From: Arcobacter sp. CECT 8983
Lineage (GTDB): Bacteria > Campylobacterota > Campylobacteria > Campylobacterales > Arcobacteraceae
Direction: 5' to 3'
Length of the DNA stretch: 64,000 bases
NCBI RefSeq assembly: GCF_004118855.1
Contig: NZ_PDKF01000002.1
Location: 124,001-188,000 of the forward strand
A program made the position numbers and the translations under genes. Shown in pieces: positions 51,947 through 61,624 of this stretch. The first letter of the stretch is position 1. Each line of letters starts with the position of its first letter. The notes under the pieces were generated by a model, which searched no databases, had not been told where the DNA came from, and saw only the letters and a list, made by a program, of their open reading frames with translations.

Positions 51947-53023
51947 TTGAAATATAATTGTATTGATTTTTTTTGCGGATGTGGTGGTTTAAGTTTAGGT
52001 TTTAAACAAGCTGGGTTTAACATAATTATGGGAATTGATTCTGATGAAAATGCCATAAAAACATATAATAAGAATTTTAATAATGTTGGCTATAGACTTG
52101 ATGTTTTAGATGTTAATGGTAAAGAAATTTTAAAAAAACTTCCAAAAGATACAAAAGTAGATGTACTAATTGGTGGTCCTCCTTGTCAAGGATTTTCAGC
52201 TGCAAATCAATGGACAAAAGATAATGACGATGATAGAAATAAGTTGGTTTTATATTATGCCAAACATATCGAATACTTAGAACCAAAAATGTTTTTAGTT
52301 GAAAATGTGAAAGGAATGCTAGCCCCGTCAAAAGTTCATATAAAAGATCAAATTTTAAAAATATTTGATAAAATTGGTTACACTATACATGGTCCAGAAA
52401 TACTAAATGCCGCAGATTATTTAGTGCCACAAAAAAGAGAAAGAGTATTTTTTATTGGAACAAAGAAAGGTTACAACTTTAAATTCCCAGAAAAAAAAGA
52501 CATTAAATATACTGTAAAAGATGCTATTTCTGATTTATATATTTTTGAAGATAAACAAGATGATGAACCAATTAAACATAAATTGAAAACTGAAAGTGTT
52601 TATCAAAAGTTAATAAGAGAAAATTCTGAAATTGTATATAATCATCATCCAAAACTTCCTGCTGAAATTACACAACTTAAAATTAGTCATGTACCTCAAG
52701 GTGGTAATTGGAAAGATATACCACTAGATGTAATAGGGAATAATAGAAGTAATAGACATTCTAGTGCATATAAAAGATTAAGTGAAAAAGAACCTTCAAT
52801 AACTATAGATACAGGCAATGCTCATTCAAACTATTTTCATCCTCTATTTAATAGAATACCTTCTGTAAGAGAAGCTGCTAGACTACAATCATTCCCTGAT
52901 ACTTTTATTTTTGAAGGACCGAGGGGTAGTCAATATAGGCAAGTTGGAAATGCAGTTCCTCCCCTATTATCAAAAGCTATCGCTGAAGAATTTATGAAAT
53001 CATTAGGGAATTACAATGAATAA
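51947..53023 (+). CDS. DNA (cytosine-5) methyltransferase 1 of a LlaJI-like system
   Basis: 358 residues. Motif I DFFCGCGGLSLGFKQAG (7-23), catalytic motif IV GGPPCQGFS with Cys80, motif VI VENVKGM, VIII QKRERVFFIG, IX REAARLQSFPD and X QYRQVGNAVPP are all present. Target recognition lies around 185-290. The start is TTG 51947 with AAAGGG eight bases upstream. It overlaps the second methyltransferase by 8 bases. Two methyltransferases in one operon usually mean an asymmetric target with one enzyme per strand. Confidence 0.93.
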   Translation: MKYNCIDFFCGCGGLSLGFKQAGFNIIMGIDSDENAIKTYNKNFNNVGYRLDVLDVNGKEILKKLPKDTKVDVLIGGPPCQGFSAANQWTKDNDDDRNKLVLYYAKHIEYLEPKMFLVENVKGMLAPSKVHIKDQILKIFDKIGYTIHGPEILNAADYLVPQKRERVFFIGTKKGYNFKFPEKKDIKYTVKDAISDLYIFEDKQDDEPIKHKLKTESVYQKLIRENSEIVYNHHPKLPAEITQLKISHVPQGGNWKDIPLDVIGNNRSNRHSSAYKRLSEKEPSITIDTGNAHSNYFHPLFNRIPSVREAARLQSFPDTFIFEGPRGSQYRQVGNAVPPLLSKAIAEEFMKSLGNYNE

Positions 53024-54122
53024 AATTGATTTATTTTGTGGATGTGGTGGATTAAGTTTAGGGTTTAAACAAGCTGGATTTAATAATTTATTTTCAATTG
53101 ATTTTTGGCCTGATGCAATTGAAACTTATAATCATAATATGCCAAATTCAAATGCATATTGTGAATGTCTTGATGAAGATATAGTGGAAAAATTAGATAA
53201 ATATTACAATGGAGAAGAAATACATACAATAATTGGAGGACCACCTTGTCAAGGATTCTCAACTGTTGGGACTAATAGGTTAGGGAAAAGAGATGTTGAA
53301 GACCCAAGAAATTACTTATATCAACACTTTTTAAAATTTGTTAAACATCATAGACCTTATTGCGTTTTAATTGAAAATGTAAAAGGTATGAAAACTTTAG
53401 ATAAAGGTAGATACTTAAATCATATAATTTCTGAAATAAAAGAAATGGGTTATAACGTAAAATATGAGATTTTAAATGCATCAGAATATGGAGTACCTCA
53501 AAGTAGATATAGACTCTTTATTGTTGGTTATTTGATGGATAATTTTGAATTCCCAAAGCCTGTAGATTATAAAGTTACAACTAGTGAAGCTATCTCTGAC
53601 TTACCAAGTTTAGATGTATATTCAGATTTAAAAGATTGTCCAACCAGTTTTGTATATTCTAAGAAGTTAACTGATTATCAAGTCCTTTTAAAAGGAAAAT
53701 CAAAACTAATTTTTAATCACGAACCTACAAATCATACTGAACAAACAAAAGATATAATATCAAAAATTAAAGATGGTGGAAGAATAACAGATTTACCAGA
53801 AGAATATTGGAATATTAGAAAATATAACAAGTCTTTTCAAAGAATGAACAGTTGTGAACCATCACATACAATAGATACAGGTCACAGAAATTACTTTCAT
53901 TATAAAGAAAATAGAGTACCTTCTGTGAGAGAATGTGCAAGAATACAATCTTTTCCTGATAATTTTATTTTTTTAAAATCTAAAACTAGTCAATATAAAC
54001 AAGTAGGAAATGCTGTACCTCCAATATTAGCAAATAAATTGGCTATTCAAATCAAAAAATATATTGAACTTGAAGATATTGAGAAATTGAGAGAAAAAAG
54101 AAAAAAACTGATTAAAGGTTAA
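53016..54122 (+). CDS. DNA (cytosine-5) methyltransferase 2 of a LlaJI-like system
   Basis: 368 residues. Motif I IDLFCGCGGLSLGFKQAG at the very N-terminus, Cys78 in GGPPCQGFS, ENVKGM, PQSRYRLFIVG, RECARIQSFPDNF and QYKQVGNAVPPI. It is clearly related to the first methyltransferase, sharing the core motifs, but its target-recognition stretch differs. It follows with 8 bases of overlap and is 2 bases from the McrB-like gene. Confidence 0.93.
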   Translation: MNKIDLFCGCGGLSLGFKQAGFNNLFSIDFWPDAIETYNHNMPNSNAYCECLDEDIVEKLDKYYNGEEIHTIIGGPPCQGFSTVGTNRLGKRDVEDPRNYLYQHFLKFVKHHRPYCVLIENVKGMKTLDKGRYLNHIISEIKEMGYNVKYEILNASEYGVPQSRYRLFIVGYLMDNFEFPKPVDYKVTTSEAISDLPSLDVYSDLKDCPTSFVYSKKLTDYQVLLKGKSKLIFNHEPTNHTEQTKDIISKIKDGGRITDLPEEYWNIRKYNKSFQRMNSCEPSHTIDTGHRNYFHYKENRVPSVRECARIQSFPDNFIFLKSKTSQYKQVGNAVPPILANKLAIQIKKYIELEDIEKLREKRKKLIKG

Positions 54123-54124
54123 AT

Positions 54125-56125
54125 ATGTTAAAAAAATATAAAGTAGAAAAAGAAACAGATTTTGTAATTAATTTAAGTAAATATGATGTTTTAAAATACA
54201 TTTTAAAACAATACTTATCAAAATTTTTCAATGAATTAGATAATATAAACAATCAAGAATTAATAAGTCAAAAAACAATTCTATTAGACGAATTAATAAA
54301 AGACAATAAAGATGATTATTTAGAATTTGAAATTGCAGATAAATATTATTTTCTACTTAATGTTTATAAATTTGATTATTTTGATAATTTAATAACTTAT
54401 AGTAAAGAAATTTTAGGAATAACTGTAAAAGAGGATGAAGAAAGTACAGAAAAACTTAATAATATTAAAAAAAATGTATCTTTAAACCAAATATTTTTTG
54501 GACCTCCAGGTACTGGAAAAACATATAATGTTGTTAATGAAAGTTTAAAAATTCTTGGTGAAGATTCTTCTAATTTATCAAATGTAGAAAAATTTGACAA
54601 ATTATATAGTTTAAATCCAAAGTTACTGAATGATGATAAGTTAAAACCTGGCAAAAAAATTTATAGAAATTTATCTTATCCTATTTCAACTATTTTAAAA
54701 ATCTTTGATAAAAATAATACTGTATCAATGACTAAAGAAGAAATAATTGAGTCTGCTATGAATGATTATCATTTAAGTTGGAGCGGACCATCAACTATAA
54801 GTCAAAACACAAGACCACTTTTACATTTTAATTTATTAGAAAAAAATAATAACTCGTTTGAATTGACAGACAAAGGGAAAGAGTTTTTATCTGAATATAA
54901 AACTATAAATTTTTCTAATGAAATGATTACTTCTTTAAAAAACTACATAGTATCAAGTCTAAGAAATACCACTTTAAACGATATAAACTTAGTTAAAAAT
55001 ATGATTTTATGTACATTAAGATGGTTTTATGAAGATAAAATCATTAGTGATGCTTCAAATACAATTAAATTACTTAAGTATTATAACTATGAAAATATGA
55101 GTTATGGTTATATTTTTCCATATTTAATGGAATTAAACCTAATTGAAAAAAAAGATACTAATTTTTCTATAACTAACTATGGAGAAGAACTTGTAGAAAG
55201 TTTAACTATTTTAAAAGATATAGATGATGGAAAAGAAAACAAACAAATTAAGTTTAATAGATTAAATGAAATTGGGAAAATAGAATTTGTTACATTTCAT
55301 CAAAGCTTTTCTTATGAAGAATTTATTGAAGGAATTAGACCTGAAGTAGTAAAAACTAGTGATGGGAAAAATGAAATTACATATAATGTAAAAAATGGTA
55401 TTTTCAAAAATATATCAAATGCTGCAATAAAAAATCCTGATGAAAATTTTGTTCTAATAATAGATGAGATTAATAGAGGAAATATTTCAAATATCTTTGG
55501 TGAACTGATTACACTTTTGGAAAACACAAAAAGAAAAGGTAATAAAGATGCATTGAGTATAAAGCTACCTTATTCTAATGAAATATTTAGTGTACCTAAT
55601 AATTTATATGTTATTGCTACAATGAATACTGTAGATAGGTCAATTGGTCTTATAGATAATGCTTTAAGAAGAAGGTTTACATTTATTGAATATCCACCAT
55701 TAAGTAAGCTAATCACTTCTATTGATGGAATTGATTTAATTGAGTTTTTCACTACTTTAAATAAGAGAATAAGTTTTTTATTAGATGATAATCATAAATT
55801 AGGTCACGCATATTTTATGTCAATAAAAAATGAAAAAGATTTAAATATATTATTGAAAGATAAAATTATTCCTTTACTTCAAGAATATTTCTATGATGAA
55901 TGGGACAAGATTGCACTTGTATTTGCAGATAATGATGCGTGGGGGAAAAAAGAGGAAGAAAAAATTATTCAAAAAAACTCAGCTACTGATGTCAATGAAC
56001 TATTTGGAGAAAGTGATTTAAATGGATATGAAGATAAGATTGTTTATCAAGTCAATGAAAATTTACTTAAAGCAAATTTATCTTTAGATATTTTAAAATT
56101 AATTTATGAGAAACCAACTAGATGA
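54125..56125 (+). CDS. McrB-like AAA+ GTPase, restriction subunit
   Basis: 666 residues. An N-terminal region of 120 residues without recognised motif precedes Walker A GPPGTGKT (126-133). An insert of about 230 residues, with winged-helix-like stretches ending in restriction-family repeats (LTDKGKEFLSEY, ITNYGEELVES), splits the motor. McrB marks follow: EFVTFHQSFSYEEFIEG, Walker B FVLIIDEINRGNIS, and the MNTADRS-type guanine-recognition motif ATMNTVDRS, then ALRRRF. It should move DNA by GTP hydrolysis with the McrC-like partner, overlapping by 4 bases (ATGA). Confidence 0.9.
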   Translation: MLKKYKVEKETDFVINLSKYDVLKYILKQYLSKFFNELDNINNQELISQKTILLDELIKDNKDDYLEFEIADKYYFLLNVYKFDYFDNLITYSKEILGITVKEDEESTEKLNNIKKNVSLNQIFFGPPGTGKTYNVVNESLKILGEDSSNLSNVEKFDKLYSLNPKLLNDDKLKPGKKIYRNLSYPISTILKIFDKNNTVSMTKEEIIESAMNDYHLSWSGPSTISQNTRPLLHFNLLEKNNNSFELTDKGKEFLSEYKTINFSNEMITSLKNYIVSSLRNTTLNDINLVKNMILCTLRWFYEDKIISDASNTIKLLKYYNYENMSYGYIFPYLMELNLIEKKDTNFSITNYGEELVESLTILKDIDDGKENKQIKFNRLNEIGKIEFVTFHQSFSYEEFIEGIRPEVVKTSDGKNEITYNVKNGIFKNISNAAIKNPDENFVLIIDEINRGNISNIFGELITLLENTKRKGNKDALSIKLPYSNEIFSVPNNLYVIATMNTVDRSIGLIDNALRRRFTFIEYPPLSKLITSIDGIDLIEFFTTLNKRISFLLDDNHKLGHAYFMSIKNEKDLNILLKDKIIPLLQEYFYDEWDKIALVFADNDAWGKKEEEKIIQKNSATDVNELFGESDLNGYEDKIVYQVNENLLKANLSLDILKLIYEKPTR

Positions 56126-57429
56126 AATATCCAAAAAAAGTTTGTGAATTTGGATATATAAGAAATATAAAGGCATATCCTAATGCTACTGACACTTTTA
56201 ATGAGATATTTTTAAATGATGATGCATTTGAAGAATTAATTTCTTTTATAGAAACTAATTCTGCACTCAATGGAGATATTGACAAAGCATTTTCTATTTA
56301 TAGAAAAAGTGGTAAACAATACATACAAGTTAAAAACTATGTTGGAATAATTGAAACCAAAAATAAAACTGTTATTGAGATACTCCCAAAAATTTATTTA
56401 TCAAATGATAAAGATGAGATTAAAAAGACTAAAGATATTTTTCTGAAAATGTTGAAAGAGTTAAAAAATTCACCATTTATTTCAATTAGTGATGCTGACC
56501 TTCAAACAAAAAAAGATTTTCCTATGTTAGAAATATTTATTTCTTCATTTTTAATTGAATGTGAAAGACTGATAAAATACTTGAAATTAAACTATATTAA
56601 AAAATCTGAAAATTTAAAATTTATCAAAGGGAAAATAGAAATAACAAATCAAATAAAACATAATTCAATAAATAAAAGTAATTTTTTTGTTAATTATGAT
56701 AAATATGACTTAAATATCCCACAAAATAAATTAATAGTTTCAACTTTATATAAAATTATTAATATATCTATTTCTCATAAAAATATTTCAAAAGCTTCAA
56801 AACTATTAAAGAATCTACCTTCTATTGAAACTTCTAAAAATATTACTAGAGACTTTCAATTATCATTAAATTCTAATAGATTATTTAAATCATATGAAAA
56901 AGCATTAAATTGGGCAGAAGTATTTTTATTAAATAAATCATTTACAAATTTTTCTGGAGATAGTATTAATCAAGCTATACTTTATCCAATGGAAAGAATT
57001 TTTGAAGATTATATATGTTCATTATTAAAGAAATTTACAATAGGAAATACCATTAAACTTCAAGATAAATCTTATTACTTAGTTGACAAACATAAAAACA
57101 AAGGAAAATTTTTACTTAAACCTGATGCTATATTATCAAAAAAAGAAAGTTTAATTATATTTGATACAAAATGGAAATTACTGAATTCAAAAAGCAATTC
57201 TAAAAACTACAATATAAAATCTGCTGATATGTACCAATTATATGCATATGGAAAAAAATATTCTTTAAATTCTCAAATAGAACCAAAATTAAAACTTATC
57301 TATCCTAAAAATATAAATTTTATAGATAAACTTGATAATTTTATTTATGACGGGGATTTAGTATTAGAAGTAATACCTTTTGATTTAGAAAGAAATGAAA
57401 AAGAACAAATACTTTCATTAATTCATTAA
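56122..57429 (+). CDS. McrC-like PD-(D/E)xK nuclease subunit
   Basis: 435 residues. The C-terminal nuclease core is visible as LLKPDAILSKKESLIIFDTKWK (Asp, Asp, Lys), and ADMYQLYAYGKKY is typical of McrC. The N-terminal half (VKNYVGIIETKNKTVIEILPKIYL) is also McrC-like. It cuts DNA with the McrB-like motor encoded just before it. A hairpin terminator follows. Composition is even more AT-rich than the neighbouring core genes, consistent with horizontal transfer. Confidence 0.88.
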   Translation: MKYPKKVCEFGYIRNIKAYPNATDTFNEIFLNDDAFEELISFIETNSALNGDIDKAFSIYRKSGKQYIQVKNYVGIIETKNKTVIEILPKIYLSNDKDEIKKTKDIFLKMLKELKNSPFISISDADLQTKKDFPMLEIFISSFLIECERLIKYLKLNYIKKSENLKFIKGKIEITNQIKHNSINKSNFFVNYDKYDLNIPQNKLIVSTLYKIINISISHKNISKASKLLKNLPSIETSKNITRDFQLSLNSNRLFKSYEKALNWAEVFLLNKSFTNFSGDSINQAILYPMERIFEDYICSLLKKFTIGNTIKLQDKSYYLVDKHKNKGKFLLKPDAILSKKESLIIFDTKWKLLNSKSNSKNYNIKSADMYQLYAYGKKYSLNSQIEPKLKLIYPKNINFIDKLDNFIYDGDLVLEVIPFDLERNEKEQILSLIH

Positions 57430-57489
57430 TATCTTTGATTATATGTTTGAGTAAAAGAATTGATACTTATATAAGTTCTTAAAAGTCTT

Positions 57490-57514
57490 AAACTAGTGAT
57501 ACCTCACTAGTTTT
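57490..57514. terminator. Terminator at the end of the restriction operon
   Basis: A perfect 10-base stem (AAACTAGTGA at 57490-57499, TCACTAGTTT at 57504-57513) with a four-base loop and a T4 run on the plus strand. It abuts the stop of the convergent TRAP protein gene. Confidence 0.75.
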
Positions 57515-58601
57515 ATAGATTATTTTTAATATATAAATAATCAGATATCTTAGTCCACTCTCTTACATCTTTCATATATGCATCTTGGTGGTCTAGAATC
57601 TCTTTTAGCTCAGGAGATTTTTTTCCTAATTCATCTCTTAATTCAGCATTTGCTTTTTTCATTTCATCCATAATCTCTTTTGGGAATGTTTTGATTTGAA
57701 TATTTGGATATTCTGCTTTCATCTTTTTCCAGGCTTTTGCATTCATATCATAGTTTTGTATATACATATCATATGCAGCTGTTCTAATAGTAAGTACTAA
57801 AATCTCTTGTAAATCTTTTGGTAATTTATCAAAAGTTTTTTTATTTATTAAAAACTGCATTTCAGAAGCTGGTTCATGCCAACCTGTATAATAATAAGAA
57901 GCAACTCTATGAAATCCCATACCTATGTCCATAGATGGACCAACCCATTCTAGTGCATCGATATTATTTCTTTCAAGTGCTGTGTAAAGCTCCCCTGGAG
58001 CAATATTTGTAACTTGAACACCAAGTTTTGCCATAATTTCTCCAGCAAAACCAGGAATCCTCATTTTAAGTCCTTGTAAGTCTTCTAAAGTATTAATCTC
58101 TTTTTTAAACCAACCACCCATTTGAACGCCAGTACTTCCACCTGGAAATGAAAGTAGTCCATGTTTTGAATAAACTTTTTGCATAAGCTCTAAGCCACCA
58201 CCTTCATAAAACCAAGCATACTGTTCAGGTGCAGTCATCCCAAATGGCATAGATGTAAAAGGAAGAGCTGCAATATCTTTACCTTTCCAATAATATGATG
58301 CAGAATGTCCTATATCATACTGACCACCTTTTACCATATCAAAAATACCAAGTGGTGATTTATGCTTATTAGCAGCATCAACTCTAATTTTTAATCTTCC
58401 ATTTGAAATAGTTTCTGCATATTTTGCCATATTTCTTGCTGAGTCAATTAATGGAGATAAAGTAGGTCCCCAAGTTGTAGCCATAGTAAGAGTATAAGTT
58501 TTAGCTTTTGCTTTTTTCTCTTGTTTTGTTTGTTGTTTTGTGTCATTACACCCAGTAAAAAGAATAACTAATGAAACAAAAAGAAATGTAAGTCTTTTCA
58601 T
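57513..58601 (-). CDS. TRAP transporter substrate-binding lipoprotein, DctP family
   Basis: 362 residues. Lipobox LFTGC puts a lipid-anchored Cys at residue 18, then a Lys-rich linker. DctP/TakP features: TMATTWGPTLSPLIDSARNMAKYAE, GRLKIRVDAANKHKSPLGIFDMVKGGQYDIGHS, the conserved Arg in LKMRIPGFAGEIMAKLG and ALERNNIDALEWVGP. Organic or keto acids are typical ligands. No TRAP membrane genes (DctQ/M) are in the window; they would have to be elsewhere, or the protein acts as a sensor. It is downstream of a TPR lipoprotein and a cyclase gene. Confidence 0.88.
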   Translation of the reverse strand: MKRLTFLFVSLVILFTGCNDTKQQTKQEKKAKAKTYTLTMATTWGPTLSPLIDSARNMAKYAETISNGRLKIRVDAANKHKSPLGIFDMVKGGQYDIGHSASYYWKGKDIAALPFTSMPFGMTAPEQYAWFYEGGGLELMQKVYSKHGLLSFPGGSTGVQMGGWFKKEINTLEDLQGLKMRIPGFAGEIMAKLGVQVTNIAPGELYTALERNNIDALEWVGPSMDIGMGFHRVASYYYTGWHEPASEMQFLINKKTFDKLPKDLQEILVLTIRTAAYDMYIQNYDMNAKAWKKMKAEYPNIQIKTFPKEIMDEMKKANAELRDELGKKSPELKEILDHQDAYMKDVREWTKISDYLYIKNNL

Positions 58602-58616
58602 CTTTCCCCTTATTAT

Positions 58617-59666
58617 TTAACGAAGTTTTTTAATTGTGTTTAGTTGTTGATTTATTTTTTTCAAATATGCATAAGCTATTTGATTATCTGGCTCACATCC
58701 AATAATCTTTTCAAAGATTTTCTTTGCATCATCAAAATTTTGATTAAGATATAGTTTAATACCTTTACTTTCTAGTTTTCCTGTTATATCACATTTTGCA
58801 AGAATTGAAGCTTTTAATATTTCTTTTGCTTCTTTGTTATTTTTGTCACTTTTTAAAATATTTTTTGCCATTTCTTGTGCTTTGGTATAATCTTTTTTTG
58901 CTAAATAATCTTTTGCTTCTTCTATTAACTCTTTTTGTTTGATACTATATAAATAGCTGTCTATTTTGTCATCATCTTGATAAATAGAATTTAATACACT
59001 AAACTCTTTTTTTGCTTCGTTATATTGTTTTTTGTTATAAAGCTTTATAGAGTTTTTAATTAAATTTTCGTAAGAGTTTTTTATTTCATTCTTAGCTTGC
59101 AGAACAAAAGGATTATTTTCATCATATTTATGTAGTTTCTTTACTGCATTATTTAAAGCAAGAGTGTGATAGACATTTATTTTATTCTTTTGTAATAGTT
59201 TTTGAACTTCTTTTTCTTTTTTATTAATAAATCTTTTCACTTTTTTATCTTTAAGAAGAATCTCTTTTAGTGCTATTGCTTCAGGTAAAAAAGGGTCATT
59301 ACGCATTGTTATATTTATGTAGTATAAAGACTTTAGTTTATTTTTCTTTTCATAAGCTTTAGCTTTTTTAAAAAAGTAATTAGCATTAAATTTTGCTCTG
59401 TTTTTTAGACTATTTATGTACTTTTTTGAATAAACTTCTTTTGCCTCATAAAAGTTTACTTTTTCGTAAGCAAGAATAGCTTTGTGGTAATATTTCTTTT
59501 TTAAATAAATATCCCCTTCTTTTTTATAGTTTTTTATTTCATTTATTACTTTGTTATAAATCTCAAGTTTTTTCTTATCTGAAATGTTATTTGGGGATGT
59601 AATTGAACAAGCAGTAAATAAAAAAGGTAGAATTATTAGGTAGAAATTTTTTATTAGTGTTTTCAT
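58617..59666 (-). CDS. Lipoprotein with TPR-like repeats
   Basis: 349 residues. Lipobox LFTAC near residue 20 marks an envelope lipoprotein. The rest is almost entirely helical and Lys-rich, with repeats of TPR type such as KKYYHKAILAYEKVNFYEAKEVY, KQYNEAKKEFSVL, AKKDYTKAQEMAKNILKSDKNNKEAKEIL and LYLNQNFDDAKKIFEKIIGCEPDNQIAYAYL. It probably scaffolds other proteins. The start coincides with the end of the adenylate cyclase gene (one-base overlap), so they form one operon. Confidence 0.8.
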   Translation of the reverse strand: MKTLIKNFYLIILPFLFTACSITSPNNISDKKKLEIYNKVINEIKNYKKEGDIYLKKKYYHKAILAYEKVNFYEAKEVYSKKYINSLKNRAKFNANYFFKKAKAYEKKNKLKSLYYINITMRNDPFLPEAIALKEILLKDKKVKRFINKKEKEVQKLLQKNKINVYHTLALNNAVKKLHKYDENNPFVLQAKNEIKNSYENLIKNSIKLYNKKQYNEAKKEFSVLNSIYQDDDKIDSYLYSIKQKELIEEAKDYLAKKDYTKAQEMAKNILKSDKNNKEAKEILKASILAKCDITGKLESKGIKLYLNQNFDDAKKIFEKIIGCEPDNQIAYAYLKKINQQLNTIKKLR

Positions 59667-61141
59667 TAAATATCTCTTTTTGATAAGATTAGGCTAACCT
59701 CAATATCTTGACTAAAGCCTTTTGCATTTATAGAATCAATTGTTTTTGTCTCAAAGTCATTTTGTATATTTTCTAAATTAGTATTAGCTATTAAAATCTC
59801 ATTTTCTTTTGCGTTAGAGCATAGTCTTGCTGCTAGGTTAACATGTGATCCCATAGAAGTAAAATCCATACGTTCATTAGCCCCAACATTTCCAACAATA
59901 ACTTCTCCTTTGTTTATACCAATTCCTACGCAACAGATAACTTTATCTTGTTCTTTTCTTTGCTCATTTGCAGTTTTTATAATATTTTGAATTTCAATTG
60001 CGGCATTAACAGCATCATGCAAACTTTTTTCACCTGAAAATGAAGCCATAACTTCATCTCCAATAAACTTATCTATATCTCCATTATTCTTTTTAATAAT
60101 TTCTGCTTGAAGATTCAGATAAAAATTAACTATTTCTACAACTTCACTTGGAGATTTTTCTTCACTCATTTGTGTAAAGCCTCTAATATCAGAAAAAAGA
60201 AAAGTCTGTGTTCTATATTCTCCTCCTAAAAGAAGCTGTTTTTTTGTATCTTCTTGAATCATACTTATAGTTGAATTTGAAACAAATTTTTCCATATGAT
60301 TTCTTTCTCTAAGACCATTTACCATACTATTAAAACGTTCTGCTAGAGTACCTATTTCATCGTAACTATTACTATTTAATTCTTCTATATTTAAATCACC
60401 TTTAGATACTTTATTTGCAGCCTCTGTAATATCTAAAATTGGTCTAGTAAACTTTAATCCAAAGAAATAAACAATAGCTGTAGCAATAAGAATGAAAATA
60501 AAAGTAGTAAAAATAGCAATATAAATTACTTGATTTATTACTCCATAAATAGCCTGTTTATCATATTTTAAAACAACTGCACCTAAAAGAAAGGTTTGGT
60601 TTTTAAAAGTATAAAGAATAGGTCTTGTAAATTGATAGGCTTTAATATTATTATTTATAGTAATATCTTTTTGCAAAATAGATTCAGAGTTAATTTTATT
60701 TAGTTGTTCTATTAGTTCTTTATCTTCTAAGAATTGGGTTTTTATAGAGCTTTGAAAACCAGTTAGATATTTAAATTGATTTTTGTTTTCTTTTTTTTCA
60801 CGCTCATAAATAGAAATATCTATAAATCCATCTATATTTGATTGTTCAATTTTGTTTACAAGTTCACTTAAATTTAGTTTGTTTTCATATGTTCTTTCCA
60901 GCAAAGCTTGTCTTGAGAAGTTACTAATATGATGAATTGAGCTTGTAACAACATCAAAAGATTTTTTTTCAATAGAGTCTGTCATAAGATTGATAATAAT
61001 AAAACTTGAAATTACAACAGTTGTAATAATAGTTCCAATAGCAAAGCCAATTAGTTTTAGCTTTATTCCGCCATTTCTTATTATTATTAATAGTTTATCT
61101 TTTAGAGATATTAAATTTTGTTTATTATATATTTTTCTCAC
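59666..61141 (-). CDS. Membrane class III adenylate/guanylate cyclase with HAMP
   Basis: 491 residues. Helices near 30-52 and 200-225 enclose a sensor domain; HAMP at about 225-285; cyclase domain about 305-485. Metal-binding aspartates are in FLFSDIRGFTQMSEE and GDIDKFIGDEVMASF; MDFTSMGSHVNLAARLCS provides further substrate residues. It should produce cAMP (or cGMP) in response to an outside signal. First of three co-oriented genes (cyclase, TPR lipoprotein, TRAP lipoprotein). Confidence 0.9.
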   Translation of the reverse strand: MRKIYNKQNLISLKDKLLIIIRNGGIKLKLIGFAIGTIITTVVISSFIIINLMTDSIEKKSFDVVTSSIHHISNFSRQALLERTYENKLNLSELVNKIEQSNIDGFIDISIYEREKKENKNQFKYLTGFQSSIKTQFLEDKELIEQLNKINSESILQKDITINNNIKAYQFTRPILYTFKNQTFLLGAVVLKYDKQAIYGVINQVIYIAIFTTFIFILIATAIVYFFGLKFTRPILDITEAANKVSKGDLNIEELNSNSYDEIGTLAERFNSMVNGLRERNHMEKFVSNSTISMIQEDTKKQLLLGGEYRTQTFLFSDIRGFTQMSEEKSPSEVVEIVNFYLNLQAEIIKKNNGDIDKFIGDEVMASFSGEKSLHDAVNAAIEIQNIIKTANEQRKEQDKVICCVGIGINKGEVIVGNVGANERMDFTSMGSHVNLAARLCSNAKENEILIANTNLENIQNDFETKTIDSINAKGFSQDIEVSLILSKRDI

Positions 61142-61240
61142 AAATTACCTTAAATAGATAATCGACATTATAGTATTTTTACTTTATATTTAGGTAAATA
61201 ATTAATTATAGTATGTACTGTTTATTATTTGATATAAATA

Positions 61241-61316
61241 TGGTGACCATGATTGGGCTTGAACCAACGACAACTACGATGTCAACGTAGTGCTCTACCA
61301 ACTGAGCTACACGGTC
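61241..61316 (-). tRNA. tRNA-Val (GAC)
   Basis: 76 bases on the minus strand. Acceptor GACCGTG pairs with CATGGTC (one G-T pair), D arm GCTC...GAGC, anticodon arm CTACG-TTGACAT-CGTAG with anticodon GAC, T arm GTTGG-TTCAAGC-CCAAT, discriminator A and an encoded CCA end. All arms fold. Confidence 0.97.
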
Positions 61317-61324
61317 AGAGGATA

Positions 61325-61624
61325 CTATTTTAATTCATGAAGTTCACTAAATAAAAAAGCCTCAACTATTTCATCAATACTTCTTTGAGTAGGAGCTACT
61401 AATACAGATATATCTTCTTGTTGGAATTGCCAAACATATTCTTGGTCATTTTGAACAATCAATGTCTCAATAAAAGCATTTATATCATCTTTTTCTTTAT
61501 AAAACGTACAATTTTCTATTTGTCCTTCATTTAATTCAATAAAAGCCCAATATTCTGTTGCATCAAGTGTAGTTAATAGGGCTTCATGCCTTCTATTTGA
61601 ATCTACAGGGATTAGTAAACTCAT
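61325..61624 (-). CDS. Conserved-looking small protein of unknown function
   Basis: 99 residues from ATG 61624, which has GAAGGA seven bases upstream; an ATG five codons earlier lacks one. It begins MSLLIPVDSNRRHEALL and is acidic, with pattern STLDATEYWAFIELNEGQIENCTFYKEKDDI that loosely recalls the NifX/iron-molybdenum cofactor-binding fold, but I cannot assign it. No signal peptide. It ends 9 bases from the tRNA 5' end on the same strand. Confidence 0.7.
   Translation of the reverse strand: MSLLIPVDSNRRHEALLTTLDATEYWAFIELNEGQIENCTFYKEKDDINAFIETLIVQNDQEYVWQFQQEDISVLVAPTQRSIDEIVEAFLFSELHELK

Noticed and set aside
54125-57429. Classical methyl-dependent McrBC type IV system
   Set aside because: The two m5C methyltransferases in the same operon make a LlaJI-type restriction-modification system more likely.
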